64,000 bases of DNA from DASQEH01 sp038237745 (GTDB lineage Bacteria > Actinomycetota > Actinomycetes > Propionibacteriales > Nocardioidaceae): contig JBBRYJ010000010.1 of assembly GCA_038237745.1 (NCBI GenBank), forward strand, positions 62,001 to 126,000. The letters are read 5' to 3'. Position numbers and translations under genes: made by a program. The notes under the pieces were generated by a model. It was not told the origin of the DNA, did no database searches, and saw only the letters and a program-made list of their open reading frames with translations. Below are positions 7,372-19,827 of the stretch, in pieces (position 1 is the stretch's first letter; each line of letters starts with the position of its first letter).

Positions 7372-7967
7372 AGGCTGCCCTTGGTGCTCGGCACCCCACC
7401 CTCGCGCGGGTCGATCGCGACAGCGTCACGGAGCGCGCGTGCCACCGCCTTGAACTGCGCCTCGACGATGTGGTGCGGGTCGCGTCCGGACAGAACCCGC
7501 ACGTGCAGCGCGATGGACGCATGAGCGCTGACCGACTCGAACACATGACGCGTCAGAGACCCGACGTACGTCCCCCCGATCACGACGTAGGCCTGGCCTT
7601 CCGGCTCACCGGTGTGCACGCAGTACGGACGTCCGGACACGTCGACAGCACACTGCACGAGTGCCTCGTCGAGAGGCACCAGCGAGTCGCCGAAGCGTTT
7701 GATACCGGCCTTGTCGCCCAAGGCCCGACGCAGAGCGGCGCCGAGAGCGATCGCGACATCCTCCACGGTGTGGTGTGCGTCGACCTCGACGTCACCGTCG
7801 GCCCGCACGGTCAGATCGAACAAGGCATGCCGGGCCAGCGAGGCCAGCATGTGGTCGTAGAATCCGACCCCCGTGGAGATCTCGGACCGTCCCCGACCGT
7901 TCAGGTCCAGCTCCACCACGACCTTCGTCTCCCTGGTGGTCCGCTCGATTGTGGCACTTCTCGTCAC
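7368..7967 (-). CDS. hisB: Imidazoleglycerol-phosphate dehydratase
   Basis: This manganese enzyme dehydrates imidazole glycerol phosphate. The 199-residue, dehydratase-only form is normal for actinomycetes. Metal-binding signatures are DAHHTVEDVAIALG and the later DPHHIVEAQFKA, with GVGFYDHMLA near the start. The GTG at 7967 (VTRSATIERTT) is chosen over a longer in-frame reading because it overlaps the hisC stop as GTGA and gives the family N-terminus. Confidence 0.97.
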   Translation of the reverse strand: MTRSATIERTTRETKVVVELDLNGRGRSEISTGVGFYDHMLASLARHALFDLTVRADGDVEVDAHHTVEDVAIALGAALRRALGDKAGIKRFGDSLVPLDEALVQCAVDVSGRPYCVHTGEPEGQAYVVIGGTYVGSLTRHVFESVSAHASIALHVRVLSGRDPHHIVEAQFKAVARALRDAVAIDPREGGVPSTKGSL

Positions 7968-9058
7968 TTGCCTCCCCCCTCCTCGAGCACCGCGACGAGA
8001 GCGACGGCGAACGCGTCCATCTCGGCCGGGGTACCGATCGACACCCTGAGCCAACCGTCGGGACCGGTCTCCCGGATGAGCACACCACGATCGAGCACGC
8101 CCTGCCAAACCGAGTGCCGGTCGGCGAAGCGGCCGAACAGCGCGAAGTTGGCGTCGGAGTCCGCCACCTCGAGTCCGCGTCCACGCAGCCAGCCAACCGT
8201 CAGGTCACGCTGCCTGCGCAGATCCGCGACCTTGCCCAGCAGCTCGTCGGCGTGGGCAAGCGCGGCCCGGGCGACGGCCTGGGTGAGCGCCGAGAGGTGG
8301 TACGGCAGCCGCACCACACGCAGCGCGTCGACGAAGGGTGCGGTCGCCGCCAGGTAGCCCACCCGCGCACCGGCCAGCGCGAACGCCTTGGACATGGTGC
8401 GGGTCACAGCCAGGTTGGGACAGTCGTCCAGCAAGCTGAGCGCAGACGGCGTCGCCTCGCGCCTGAACTCCGCATATGCCTCGTCGACCACGACGACGGC
8501 GCCGGGCGCCGACACGCAGATCTCTCTGACCGTCTCGAGGGACGCCGACATGCCCGTCGGGTTGTTCGGCGAGGCGACGAGGACCACGTCCGGCCGGACC
8601 CGGCGCAGTGCTTCCCGAGCCGGGCCGAGCTCGATGTCGAACGAACCGGACCGTGGGCTGGTGACCCAGCGGGTCGACGTGGCGCGGGCGTACTCCGGAT
8701 ACATGGAGTACGTCGGAGCGAACGACATCGCCGTCCGGCCGGGACCGCCGAACGCCTGCAACACCTGGAGCATGACCTCGTTGGACCCGTTCGCGGCCCA
8801 GACGCGATCGGGGCCGAGGTGGTGGCCGAGGTAGGCCGCAAGGTCGGCGCGCAGGGCCCAGGCCTCCCTGTCGGGGTACCGGTTGAGGTCTCCCGAGGCG
8901 AGTGCGACCGCCTCGACGATCGCGCGGCGGGTCGCCTCCGACGGCGGATAGGGGTTCTCGTTGACATTCAGCCGTACGGCGACGTCGAGCTGCGGCGCTC
9001 CGTAGGGCTCTACGCCCACGAGCTCCGGACGCAGCGGGAGGGCGGCCGGTCGTGTCAT
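7964..9058 (-). CDS. hisC: Histidinol-phosphate aminotransferase
   Basis: This class I/II PLP aminotransferase makes histidinol phosphate from imidazole acetol phosphate. The 364-residue protein has LNVNENPYPPS at the N-terminus, SPNNPTG, the cofactor-contacting DEAYAEF, the PLP lysine in TMSKAFALAGARVGY and the arginine region LRVSIGTP near the end. The ATG at 9058 overlaps the hisD stop as ATGA; a longer reading would cut deep into hisD. Confidence 0.97.
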   Translation of the reverse strand: MTRPAALPLRPELVGVEPYGAPQLDVAVRLNVNENPYPPSEATRRAIVEAVALASGDLNRYPDREAWALRADLAAYLGHHLGPDRVWAANGSNEVMLQVLQAFGGPGRTAMSFAPTYSMYPEYARATSTRWVTSPRSGSFDIELGPAREALRRVRPDVVLVASPNNPTGMSASLETVREICVSAPGAVVVVDEAYAEFRREATPSALSLLDDCPNLAVTRTMSKAFALAGARVGYLAATAPFVDALRVVRLPYHLSALTQAVARAALAHADELLGKVADLRRQRDLTVGWLRGRGLEVADSDANFALFGRFADRHSVWQGVLDRGVLIRETGPDGWLRVSIGTPAEMDAFAVALVAVLEEGGGK

Positions 9059-10377
9059 GCGGGTTCGAGGCGCACCCGCACGGCGTCCCCGTGGGCCGGA
9101 AGGTCCTCTGCCTGGGAGAGCGCAGTCACATGTGGGGCCACGTCGCGAAGCGCCTGCTCGGAGTAGTCGACCAGCTGCACCGTCTTGAGGAACGTCCGAA
9201 CCGACAGGCCTGACGAGTGGCATGCGCACCCAGCGGTCGGCAACACGTGGTTGGAGCCTGCGCAGTAGTCGCCGAGGGACACCGGGGCGTAGGGACCGAC
9301 GAATACTGCGCCCGCGTTACGCACCCGCAACGCCCGGTCCGCCGCGTCATGGGTATGGATCTCCAAGTGCTCGGCGGCGTAGGCATCGACGACATCGCTC
9401 GCCTGGTCGAGGTCGTCGACGAGCACGATCGCGGACTGCTGCCCGGACAGTGCCGCAGTGACGCGCTCGACGTGCTTGGTGTTCGCCACCTGTCGGCCCA
9501 GCTCGGCCTCGACCCGCGCGGCGAGCCGTTCCGAGTCAGTGACCAGAACGGCCGCGGCAGCCGGGTCGTGCTCGGCCTGGCTGACCAGGTCGGCTGCGAC
9601 GAACACCGCGTCGGCGCTCTCGTCGGCCAGGACGGCGATCTCGGTCGGACCTGCCTCGGAGTCGATCCCGACCTTTCCCCTGAGCAGGCGCTTGGCGGCG
9701 ACTCCAAAGATGTTGGTAGGTCCGCAGACCAGGTCTACTGCTCGGCAGCCCTCGTCATCGTCGTCGTAGCCATAGGCGAACATGGCGATCGCGCCCGCTC
9801 CACCCGCGGCATACACCTCGTCGACTCCCAGGAGAGCGCATGCGGCCAGGATGGACGGATGGGGAAGTCCGCCGTGCTCGCGTTGAGGGGGACTCGCCAG
9901 CGCTATCGACGACACACCGGCAACCTGGGCGGGAACGACGTTCATGACGACCGACGACAGGAGCGGCGCCTTGCCTGCTGGGACGTACAGACCGACCCGA
10001 CCGACCGCCACCTGCCGCTGCGTAACCCGTCCTCCAGGCGTGACATCGGTGACGGTGCTGGATGGCATCTCGGCCGCACAGGTCGCGCGAAGACGGGAGA
10101 TCGACTCCTCGAGACCGGCCCGGACGTCCTGGGCCAGGGAATCCAGCGCCGACGTCAGCGCCTCCGGCGCGACCCTGATCTCGGTGACCTCGACACGGTC
10201 GAGCTCCAGCGCCTGGCGTAGGAGAGCGGCCTTTCCATCGAGCCGGACCTCCTCGCAGAGTGGCCGGACGACGTGGACCGCGGCGTCGACGTCGAACTCA
10301 GCCCGAGGCACGAGTGAGCGGTAGTCGAGTCGGCCACCGCGCTTCCGAAGTCCCCGGATGTCGATCGTCTTGATCAT
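9055..10377 (-). CDS. hisD: Histidinol dehydrogenase
   Basis: HisD oxidises histidinol to histidine in two NAD-dependent steps using zinc. The 440-residue length is normal. Clear signatures are VPGGRAPLLSS-like VPAGKAPLLSS, VCGPTNIFG, EAGPTEIAVLAD, the catalytic SQAEHDP, AEHLEIH and SLGDYCAGSNHVLPT. It is the first gene of the hisDCBH run. A TACACT -10 box is six bases upstream of its ATG, so the message may be leaderless. Confidence 0.98.
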   Translation of the reverse strand: MIKTIDIRGLRKRGGRLDYRSLVPRAEFDVDAAVHVVRPLCEEVRLDGKAALLRQALELDRVEVTEIRVAPEALTSALDSLAQDVRAGLEESISRLRATCAAEMPSSTVTDVTPGGRVTQRQVAVGRVGLYVPAGKAPLLSSVVMNVVPAQVAGVSSIALASPPQREHGGLPHPSILAACALLGVDEVYAAGGAGAIAMFAYGYDDDDEGCRAVDLVCGPTNIFGVAAKRLLRGKVGIDSEAGPTEIAVLADESADAVFVAADLVSQAEHDPAAAAVLVTDSERLAARVEAELGRQVANTKHVERVTAALSGQQSAIVLVDDLDQASDVVDAYAAEHLEIHTHDAADRALRVRNAGAVFVGPYAPVSLGDYCAGSNHVLPTAGCACHSSGLSVRTFLKTVQLVDYSEQALRDVAPHVTALSQAEDLPAHGDAVRVRLEPA

Positions 10378-10383
10378 GGGCCG

Positions 10384-10389
10384 AGTGTA
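10384..10389 (-). promoter_or_regulatory. -10 box of the hisD operon
   Basis: TACACT (minus strand) ends six bases before the hisD ATG. No ribosome binding site is visible between the box and the start codon, so a leaderless hisD message is likely. A convincing -35 element was not seen. Confidence 0.55.
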
Positions 10390-10448
10390 GGAGCCGAAGA
10401 CCGAAAGACCTGGACGTCCCAGCAGCAGGCGGGCCGAGGAAGCGATGT

Positions 10449-10454
10449 TAGGTT
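10449..10454 (+). promoter_or_regulatory. -10 box of the LON-domain gene
   Basis: TAGGTT lies seven bases before the GTG at 10462, with no Shine-Dalgarno sequence between. This would make a leaderless message and places a divergent promoter pair in the 84 bases between hisD and this gene. Confidence 0.55.
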
Positions 10455-10461
10455 CGACGAC

Positions 10462-11142
10462 GTGAGCGACCCGCTACCTCTGTTCCCGCTCAACACCGTG
10501 CTCTTCCCCGGCATCGTCATGCCGCTGCACATCTTCGAGGACCGCTACCGGGCGATGGTGCGTGACCTGGTGGCGCTCCCGGCGGACCGCGACCGCGAGT
10601 TCGGTGTGGTGGCCATCAAGGTCGGCTACGAGGTCGCAGAGCGAGGCGTCCACACCATCCAGCGCACGGGATGCGCGGCGTTGGTCACGAGGGTGGCCTC
10701 CAACCCCGACGGCTCGTACGAGATCACCGCCATCGGGAGGCGCCGCTTCCACGTCGAGAGCCTCGACCCGAGCCAGGACTACCTGCGGGCGGCCGTGGAG
10801 TGGCTGCCCGACGGCCCCGGCGGGGCCTCTCCAGGTGACGCTGCGCGGGCTGCCGTCACGGCCCGGGACCTGTTCGGGGTCTACCGGGAGGCGGTCGGAC
10901 GGCTCCGCGGCGACGACGTCCTCGAGGGTGACACGCCTACCGACCCGGTCGACCTCTCCTACACGCTGGCGGCCGCCCTCGTGCTCAACCTGGCGGAGCG
11001 GCAGGCCCTCCTCGAGGCCCCCGACGTGGTCGACCGACTACGCCTGGGCATGTCCCTGATGCGCGCCGAGCTCCGAGCCATCGCGGCTGTGCCGTCACTG
11101 CCGGCCACCTCGATGGCGCGCATGCGGTGGTCGCCGAACTGA
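10462..11142 (+). CDS. LON substrate-binding domain protein
   Basis: This 226-residue protein matches the stand-alone LON N-terminal domain family: LPLFPLNTVLFPGIVMPLHIFE at the start, a conserved core VGTIQR-like segment (VHTIQRTGCAALV) and a helical C-terminal half ending in the LLEAPDVVDRLRLGMSLMRAEL bundle. It has no AAA or protease domain, so it is not a Lon protease; a peptide- or protein-binding role is the usual guess. The gene sits divergently from hisD, a common actinomycete arrangement. Confidence 0.88.
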   Translation: MSDPLPLFPLNTVLFPGIVMPLHIFEDRYRAMVRDLVALPADRDREFGVVAIKVGYEVAERGVHTIQRTGCAALVTRVASNPDGSYEITAIGRRRFHVESLDPSQDYLRAAVEWLPDGPGGASPGDAARAAVTARDLFGVYREAVGRLRGDDVLEGDTPTDPVDLSYTLAAALVLNLAERQALLEAPDVVDRLRLGMSLMRAELRAIAAVPSLPATSMARMRWSPN

Positions 11143-11198
11143 GAGCTGCGCAGCCGGACTGGAAAAGCCGCAACGAGAGTGTCGAGCTGGAGGCTGGA

Positions 11199-11893
11199 TC
11201 AGTCGTTGACGAGACACGCAGGGTGCTCACGGTGTAGGCGCCGTCCGTCTCCGACGTGATGCCGACCGCTCGCAGCGCCTCGAGGGTGTCCACGACCTGC
11301 TGGCTCGGACCAGGGCCGGGTTCGTTTCGGAGTGCGTCCACAACCTGCGCCTCGACGGCGTCCCAGTTGAAGGACAGTACGAGCTCCTTGCTGGCGGCAT
11401 CGTCGACCACCGACCTGAACGCCTCGGGCCGACCGAGGTCTCTGTCGTGAGCCCCCAGCTGGGCGCCATAGCCGTCGTTGGAGGCGATGACCATCCCGTC
11501 GGCTGCCGCGACTTTCGCAAGCGGCATCTGGGCGCCGCCAGAGTCCTGGATCAGCCGGACGACCTTGTCGTACAGGGCGCCAAGCTCGGTCGGGTCAGCC
11601 GTGAACCTGAGTCCGAGGTTCAGCGAGCTGAGATCGCCCGCCTGCACGGCGCCTGCGGTAAGCCCCCCACTGTCGATGGCGAGCAGCAGGTTGTTCCCGA
11701 ACAACGTCTCGAGGTCGTCGGGCAGGACCAGGCCGGTCCGGGACTCGAAGTACGAGAAGTGGTCGAGGAAGCCGATCGCGGCGATCTTCTGTGCAGCCGA
11801 CGGGTCGGCGTCCACGCCGACATGGGCCAGCGCATCGCCCGGTAGCGCCTCGGCCGCCTTAGGTCGACGGCGACTGCGCGACGAGGCTACGTG
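11199..11893 (-). pseudogene. Decayed DUF3352 protein gene (N-terminus lost, 3' frameshift)
   Basis: The minus strand encodes about 220 residues typical of the DUF3352 family (EALPGDALAHVGVDADPSAA, then TGLVLPDDLETLFGNNLLLA). Members are normally about 500-600 residues with an N-terminal membrane anchor. Here the frame enters from inside the DUF2567 gene without ATG or GTG until 11815, so the anchor and much of the first half are missing. Near the 3' end the frame runs past the expected stop into the antisense of the LON gene; a shift after LRVS would give a short typical ending and the TGA at 11201-11199. A short expressed form from GTG 11815 cannot be excluded. Confidence 0.65.
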
Positions 11894-12533
11894 ACGGCGG
11901 AGTAGGCGGGAGGTCGTTCGAGGGGACTGACCAGAAGAAGATGGCCGAACAGGCTCCTAGCAGTCCCCCGATCGGCCACCCTAGGTACACCAGGGCGCTA
12001 CCGACGCTGAGGTCGCTCGTGATCCGGTCACCAACCGCCGCAGCCGCTGCCTGGACGCCAGCGTCCGGCCCGAAGACGGTGATGCCGAGGTAGGCCGCCA
12101 ATCCGCTGCCGACCGACGAGAGCGCAAGGACCGCGAGGACGGTGATGGTGCCGCGGCGCTCTCCGAGCCAACCGACCACCATCCCGCTCAGCAGGCCGAA
12201 GCCGAACCCCACGACGAGGAACCACATGGTGACCTCCGACTGCTGGTTCAGCTGGACCTCACCGAACGACACGCCCCGGCTCGTCAACGGGGCTGCCGGC
12301 GGGTCGGCCACCTGGGACCAGATCCAGGCGGCGGGGAATGCGAGCACGACGCCCGCGAGCGTCGACGCCAGCAGGAAGACGACGGCGTCGGCGCGGGACG
12401 ACGACGACGCAGCGGGTGGCGCAACGTCGACCCCGACACCGTGCGCTCCGGAGAGCGCGACGCCGTCCGCTCCGCCGACCGGGGGCTGTGCCGGGCCTAC
12501 CGGGGCCGGGCCGGGGAGGTCGGAGTTCGCCAC
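11859..12533 (-). CDS. DUF2567-like membrane protein
   Basis: This 224-residue protein has a Pro/Ala-rich cytoplasmic head of about 45 residues and about four membrane helices (VVFLLASTLAGVVLAFPAAW, then VTMWFLVVGFGFGLLSGMVV, ITVLAVLALSSVG and the last near residue 190). It resembles the actinomycete DUF2567 family, which has no known function. It starts 35 bases after the dnaE1 stop and leads into the DUF3352 remnant, an order common in this group. Confidence 0.72.
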   Translation of the reverse strand: MANSDLPGPAPVGPAQPPVGGADGVALSGAHGVGVDVAPPAASSSSRADAVVFLLASTLAGVVLAFPAAWIWSQVADPPAAPLTSRGVSFGEVQLNQQSEVTMWFLVVGFGFGLLSGMVVGWLGERRGTITVLAVLALSSVGSGLAAYLGITVFGPDAGVQAAAAAVGDRITSDLSVGSALVYLGWPIGGLLGACSAIFFWSVPSNDLPPTPPSRSLVAQSPST

Positions 12534-12568
12534 GCCGCGATCCTATGTCGGGGCGCACCTCTGGTAGG

Positions 12569-16093
<3,525 letters not shown>

Positions 16094-16183
16094 CGGGGAG
16101 GCTCTCCTCTCGACCGGGTGACGGCAGCACGGACCCACCGCGACGGAACTCACCGCGGCGCGTCTCGGGGAAGGCGTCAAAGA

Positions 16184-18160
16184 CTACGCCGGACCAGCGT
16201 GCCTCCGTGCACCGACACTCGCGGGCCGCTGGCCGCCCTGGGTGGGCCGCGAGCCCCCCTTAGTGGGCGGCGGACCCTGGACCGGCTCGTAGCCAGCAGG
16301 TCGGGCGACGAAGAACCCCTCGCCCTGGGTGAGGCCGGGGAGTCGCGCCTCGAAGGTCTGCACCTGGTCGGTGGGCATGGCGCCGGTGACACGGCAGCGG
16401 GTGCCTCGCATCTCGGGCGGCCCGGGTTTGGCGCGGACGGCATGCAGCCGTTGCATCACCCGGCTTGTCGACGTCGAGGGGATCTCGACCTCGAACTCGC
16501 TGACCGGTGCGCACACCGTCGTACCGGCGCGGCGAAGAGCCTGGCGTAGCACGATCGCGGTCAGCCGGCGAAAGTCGCCCGCAGTCGAGGCCGGCGCCCA
16601 GTAGCCGGAGTGCGTGAGTGTCACGACGCAGTCAGTGACCCGCCAACCGTAGAGCCCGACCCGGAGCGTGGTGGGCACCGTCTCCTCGACGGCCGTGTGG
16701 AAGGACAGCAGCAGCCCGCCAAGCTCCACCTCGCGCCGGTAGGTCATGCCCGAGCCGACAGGTCCCGGCTCGACCCGAAGCCCTACGGTCGCCCGGTCGG
16801 GGTTGCCGGGCGCGCCGATGACGGTGAGAGCCCGTCCCACCGCTGCGACCCGCTCGACGTAGACCGTTCGGGTGGGCAGGAACTCGGCGTCGATGCCGTA
16901 CTCGGTCGCCAGCCGTGCGGCCAGGACTTCCTTCTGGACCTCCCCGTAGAGGCTGACGGTCAGCTCCCGGTCGACTCCGTCGAGGCGGGCGTCGACGAGC
17001 GGGTCCTGCTCTGACAGCTGCTTCAGCGCTTCGAAGACCGTTGGGCGCTGAGCCTCATCCCGTGCCAGGACGACTGACTCGAGTCCTGGTGGGCCGAAGT
17101 GCCGACCGCCGATGGCAGCGTGCCAGTCTCCGAGCTGGTCTGCGATCTGGATGTCGGAGAGGCCGACGATCTTGGCTATCTCGCCGGCTCGGGCGGTCCC
17201 CGAGGTCGTTGCGGTGCCGCCGGTGAACGTGCTGACGCCGGTGACATGGCCCTCGCTCCGGACGAGGTCGCCGCCCGCCGATCGACGGTCGTAGACCACG
17301 TGGTCGCGCGCCGTGAGGGTGCCCGAGTGGATTCGCGCGAAAGCCACCTTGTGACCGTCCCCGCCGCGCTCGATCTTGAAGACGCTCGCGTGCAGGCGTT
17401 GCCCGGCTGGCTCGGTCGCGGCGGGGAGGTACCGAACGAGGCCGTCGACGAGGTCAGCCACACCGATCCCCTTGAGAGCCGAGCCGAAGTAGACCGGATG
17501 AAGGGACCCGTCGGCGGTGAGGCGCGCAAGTGCGGCGAGGGCCTCTGCCCGGGGGAGCGACCCTGCCCCGTCGACGTACCGGCTCAGCACCCGGTCGTCG
17601 TACTCGGCGAGTCGCTCGACCAGGTCTTCGTCGAACCTGATGCCCGTACAGGGTGTGACGGCGGACCCGGCGCTGCCGAGATCGGTCGCCCGGGTCAGCG
17701 CGACTGCGTCGCCGAGGAGTGCCTGGCGGATGGCGGCCATGGTCTGGTCGTGGGTCGCGCCGACCCTGTCGATCTTGTTGGCGAAGACGAGGAACGGCAG
17801 CCGGAGCCGCTCGAGGGTACGGATGAGAACCCGTGTCTGGGCCTGTACCCGCTCGACGGCTGAGACGACGAGAACCGCCCCGTCCAGGACGGCAAGCGCC
17901 CGCTCGACCTCCGCGACGAAGTCGGAGTGGCCGGGAGTGTCGATGAGGTTGACCTTGAGGTCGGCGACCGTGAACGTGACCACCGCCGAGCGGATCGTGA
18001 TGCCGCGTCGGCGTTCGAGCGCGTCGGCGTCTGTGACGGTGTCACCGTGGTCGACGCGGCCGACGTGGGTGGTGACTCCCGTCTCGAACAGGAGCCTCTC
18101 GGTCAGTGTGGTCTTACCGGCGTCGACATGGGCGACGATCCCGAGGTTGAGCAGGGGCAT
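16184..18160 (-). CDS. TetM/OtrA-like ribosomal protection GTPase
   Basis: This 658-residue translation factor GTPase has the EF-G-like layout of tetracycline ribosomal protection proteins. GTPase motifs are HVDAGKTT (residues 10-17), RRGITI, DTPGHSDF, NKID and SALKG; domains II to V follow, including ELTVSLYGEVQKEVLAARL. Length agrees with TetM and OtrA (about 640-660), plus a Gly/Pro/Arg-rich tail of some 35 residues. Starts with MPLLNLGIVAHVDAGKT, the family N-terminus. Its own ribosome binding site is weak (AAGG, 12 bases away), while an overlapping upstream ORF has a strong one. Whether it protects from tetracycline or another ribosome ligand is unknown. Confidence 0.88.
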   Translation of the reverse strand: MPLLNLGIVAHVDAGKTTLTERLLFETGVTTHVGRVDHGDTVTDADALERRRGITIRSAVVTFTVADLKVNLIDTPGHSDFVAEVERALAVLDGAVLVVSAVERVQAQTRVLIRTLERLRLPFLVFANKIDRVGATHDQTMAAIRQALLGDAVALTRATDLGSAGSAVTPCTGIRFDEDLVERLAEYDDRVLSRYVDGAGSLPRAEALAALARLTADGSLHPVYFGSALKGIGVADLVDGLVRYLPAATEPAGQRLHASVFKIERGGDGHKVAFARIHSGTLTARDHVVYDRRSAGGDLVRSEGHVTGVSTFTGGTATTSGTARAGEIAKIVGLSDIQIADQLGDWHAAIGGRHFGPPGLESVVLARDEAQRPTVFEALKQLSEQDPLVDARLDGVDRELTVSLYGEVQKEVLAARLATEYGIDAEFLPTRTVYVERVAAVGRALTVIGAPGNPDRATVGLRVEPGPVGSGMTYRREVELGGLLLSFHTAVEETVPTTLRVGLYGWRVTDCVVTLTHSGYWAPASTAGDFRRLTAIVLRQALRRAGTTVCAPVSEFEVEIPSTSTSRVMQRLHAVRAKPGPPEMRGTRCRVTGAMPTDQVQTFEARLPGLTQGEGFFVARPAGYEPVQGPPPTKGGSRPTQGGQRPASVGARRHAGPA

Positions 18161-18224
18161 GGAGGTGGGCCGCCTTCAGGTCGCTCGGACAGGTCAGGGT
18201 GAGCTTTCCGAGCAGTTGGCGCAT
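18114..18224 (-). CDS. Upstream ORF overlapping the ribosomal protection gene
   Basis: A 36-codon ORF begins with ATG at 18224-18222, eight bases after AAGGAG (18238-18233), and ends at TAA 18116-18114, 44 bases inside the ribosomal protection gene in another frame. The peptide begins MRQLLGKLTLTCPSD and ends Arg-rich (RRPCRRR). Six-base arms GTCGAG and CTCGAC around TAC (18260-18246) form a hairpin just before the ribosome binding site. Leader peptides control several ribosome-targeted resistance genes; here that role is inferred from layout only. Confidence 0.55.
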   Translation of the reverse strand: MRQLLGKLTLTCPSDLKAAHLHAPAQPRDRRPCRRR

Positions 18225-18245
18225 CTCCGGTACTCCTTCGTCGTC

Positions 18246-18260
18246 GTCGAGGTACTCGAC
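18246..18260 (-). promoter_or_regulatory. Hairpin before the upstream ORF
   Basis: GTCGAG-TAC-CTCGAC gives a perfect six-pair stem with a three-base loop, seven bases before the AAGGAG of the upstream ORF. It could be part of an attenuation or translation-control device, or a chance dyad in GC-rich DNA. Confidence 0.35.
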
Positions 18261-18307
18261 GCGAGGCTAGCGGGGCCACCGACCTCCCGCGAGGGGGTTT
18301 CGAGGCG

Positions 18308-19246
18308 TCAGTCCGCTTTGCGGATCACGTCGAGGGCCGACTCGAGGTCGGCAGGGTACGGCGACTCGAACTCGACCCACTCGTCGCTTGCCGGATGGGC
18401 GAAGCCGAGCCGGACCGCGTGCAGCCACTGACGCGACAGCCCCACCCGGCCGGCCAGCACCGGGTCGGCTCCATACGTGAGGTCTCCTACACAGGGGTGG
18501 TGCAGTGCGCTCATGTGGACCCTGATCTGATGGGTGCGGCCCGTCTCCAGCTTGATCTCGAGCAGCGAGGCGAAACGGTGCGCCTCCAGGGTGTCGTAGT
18601 GCGTGACGCTGGGACGCCCCTCGGCTCGCACGACGAACTTGTAGTCGTGCTTGAGATGCCGGGCGATGGGAGCGTCGATCGTGCCGCGGAACGGGTCGAG
18701 GTGTCCCTGCACCAGGGCGTGGTAGGTCTTGTCGACGCTTCGCGACCTGAAAGCCCGCTTGAGGCGGGAGTAAGCAAGTTCGGACTTCGCGACCACCATC
18801 AGCCCGCTCGTCCCGACATCGAGTCGCTGGACGACGCCCCGCCGCTCCGGTACGCCAGAGGTGGCGATGCTGAACCCGGCCCCTGCCAGGTGCCCGAGCA
18901 CGGTCGGACCGGTCCACCCCAGACTCGGGTGAGCCGCGACGCCTACCGGCTTGTCGACCACCACGATCGCGTCGTCGTCGTACACGATGCGCAAGCCGTC
19001 GACGGCGGCCGGCACGACAGTGACACCCGGCGCAGGCGAGGGGAGCACGACCTCCAGGAACGCGCCCTCCTCCACCCGGTCGGACTTGGCCGGCGCGGCA
19101 CCGTCGAGCGTCACCCCGCCCGCAGCCACGAGCTCGGCTGCCTTGGTCCGCGAGAGCCCGAACATCCGGGCGATCGCGGCGTCGACACGCTCACCTGCCA
19201 GACCTCCCGGGACGTGGAGCACCCTCACGTCGGGTGGCTGCGTCAT
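18308..19246 (-). CDS. rluD: RluD/RluA-family 23S rRNA pseudouridine synthase
   Basis: The 312-residue protein has an N-terminal S4 RNA-binding domain (ERVDAAIARMFGLSRTKAAELVAAGGVTLDG) and the RluA catalytic domain. The catalytic Asp lies in RLDVGTSGL near residue 140 (Gln in place of the common His just before it), with the ETGRTHQIRVHMSALHHPCVGD motif near the end. It probably modifies uridines of 23S rRNA helix 69, as RluD does. Its ATG overlaps the lspA stop by 4 bases (ATGA), the lspA-rluD order common in bacteria. Confidence 0.93.
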   Translation of the reverse strand: MTQPPDVRVLHVPGGLAGERVDAAIARMFGLSRTKAAELVAAGGVTLDGAAPAKSDRVEEGAFLEVVLPSPAPGVTVVPAAVDGLRIVYDDDAIVVVDKPVGVAAHPSLGWTGPTVLGHLAGAGFSIATSGVPERRGVVQRLDVGTSGLMVVAKSELAYSRLKRAFRSRSVDKTYHALVQGHLDPFRGTIDAPIARHLKHDYKFVVRAEGRPSVTHYDTLEAHRFASLLEIKLETGRTHQIRVHMSALHHPCVGDLTYGADPVLAGRVGLSRQWLHAVRLGFAHPASDEWVEFESPYPADLESALDVIRKAD

Positions 19247-19827
19247 GACTGGTCGATGACGCCGCCGGTGCGGCCCGAGCGGTCCTCGACGGTGCCGTCG
19301 AGGTGGACTCCGCGGAAGCTGAGGACGACGAAGAGCACGGCCGCGACCGAGATCGAGGAGTCGGCCACGTTGAAGACCGGCCAGTGCGGCAGCTGGAGGA
19401 AGTCGACGACGTGACCCCGGAAGGGCGACGGTGCGCGAAGGATGCGGTCGGTGACGTTGCCGAGCGAGCCTCCCAGCAGCAGCCCGAGCGCCACCCCCCA
19501 GCCCACGCTCCGCAGCCGCCGCGCCATCCGCAGGCAGACGACGATCACGACGAGAGCGATGAGCGTGAGCGCGAAGGTGTAGCTCGTCCCGGTACTGAAG
19601 GCCGCCCCGGCATTGTGGCTCAGCGACAGCCGCAACAGGTCACCGACGAGCTGCCTGGGCTGCCCTTCGGTCAGGGAGTGCTCAGCCCACCATTTCGTGC
19701 TCTGGTCGAGCAGGTATGCCGCCGTCGCCACGACTGCCAGCACGACCACAGCCGGCGCAGGCCGACCGGGAGCGAGTCGTGGAGAGCCTGGCTCCTGGCT
19801 CAGCGACGTTCCTCGCGTTGTTTGCAT
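19243..19827 (-). CDS. lspA: Lipoprotein signal peptidase (signal peptidase II)
   Basis: LspA removes signal peptides from prolipoproteins within the membrane. The product is 194 residues, with four membrane helices and the two catalytic aspartates in GNVTDRILR and FNVADSSI. The DQSTKWW and NAGAAFS segments are typical. The ATG at 19827 is preferred over a longer reading because it gives a 40-residue head of the usual kind; it overlaps the 3' end of the dksA-like gene by 28 bases, so translation is probably coupled. Confidence 0.93.
   Translation of the reverse strand: MQTTRGTSLSQEPGSPRLAPGRPAPAVVVLAVVATAAYLLDQSTKWWAEHSLTEGQPRQLVGDLLRLSLSHNAGAAFSTGTSYTFALTLIALVVIVVCLRMARRLRSVGWGVALGLLLGGSLGNVTDRILRAPSPFRGHVVDFLQLPHWPVFNVADSSISVAAVLFVVLSFRGVHLDGTVEDRSGRTGGVIDQS

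Noticed and set aside
10985..11198. Extension of the DUF3352 frame into the antisense of the LON gene
   Set aside because: The residues after LRVSSTTD lose all family resemblance and become Arg/Pro/Ala-rich, as expected for out-of-frame antisense DNA.
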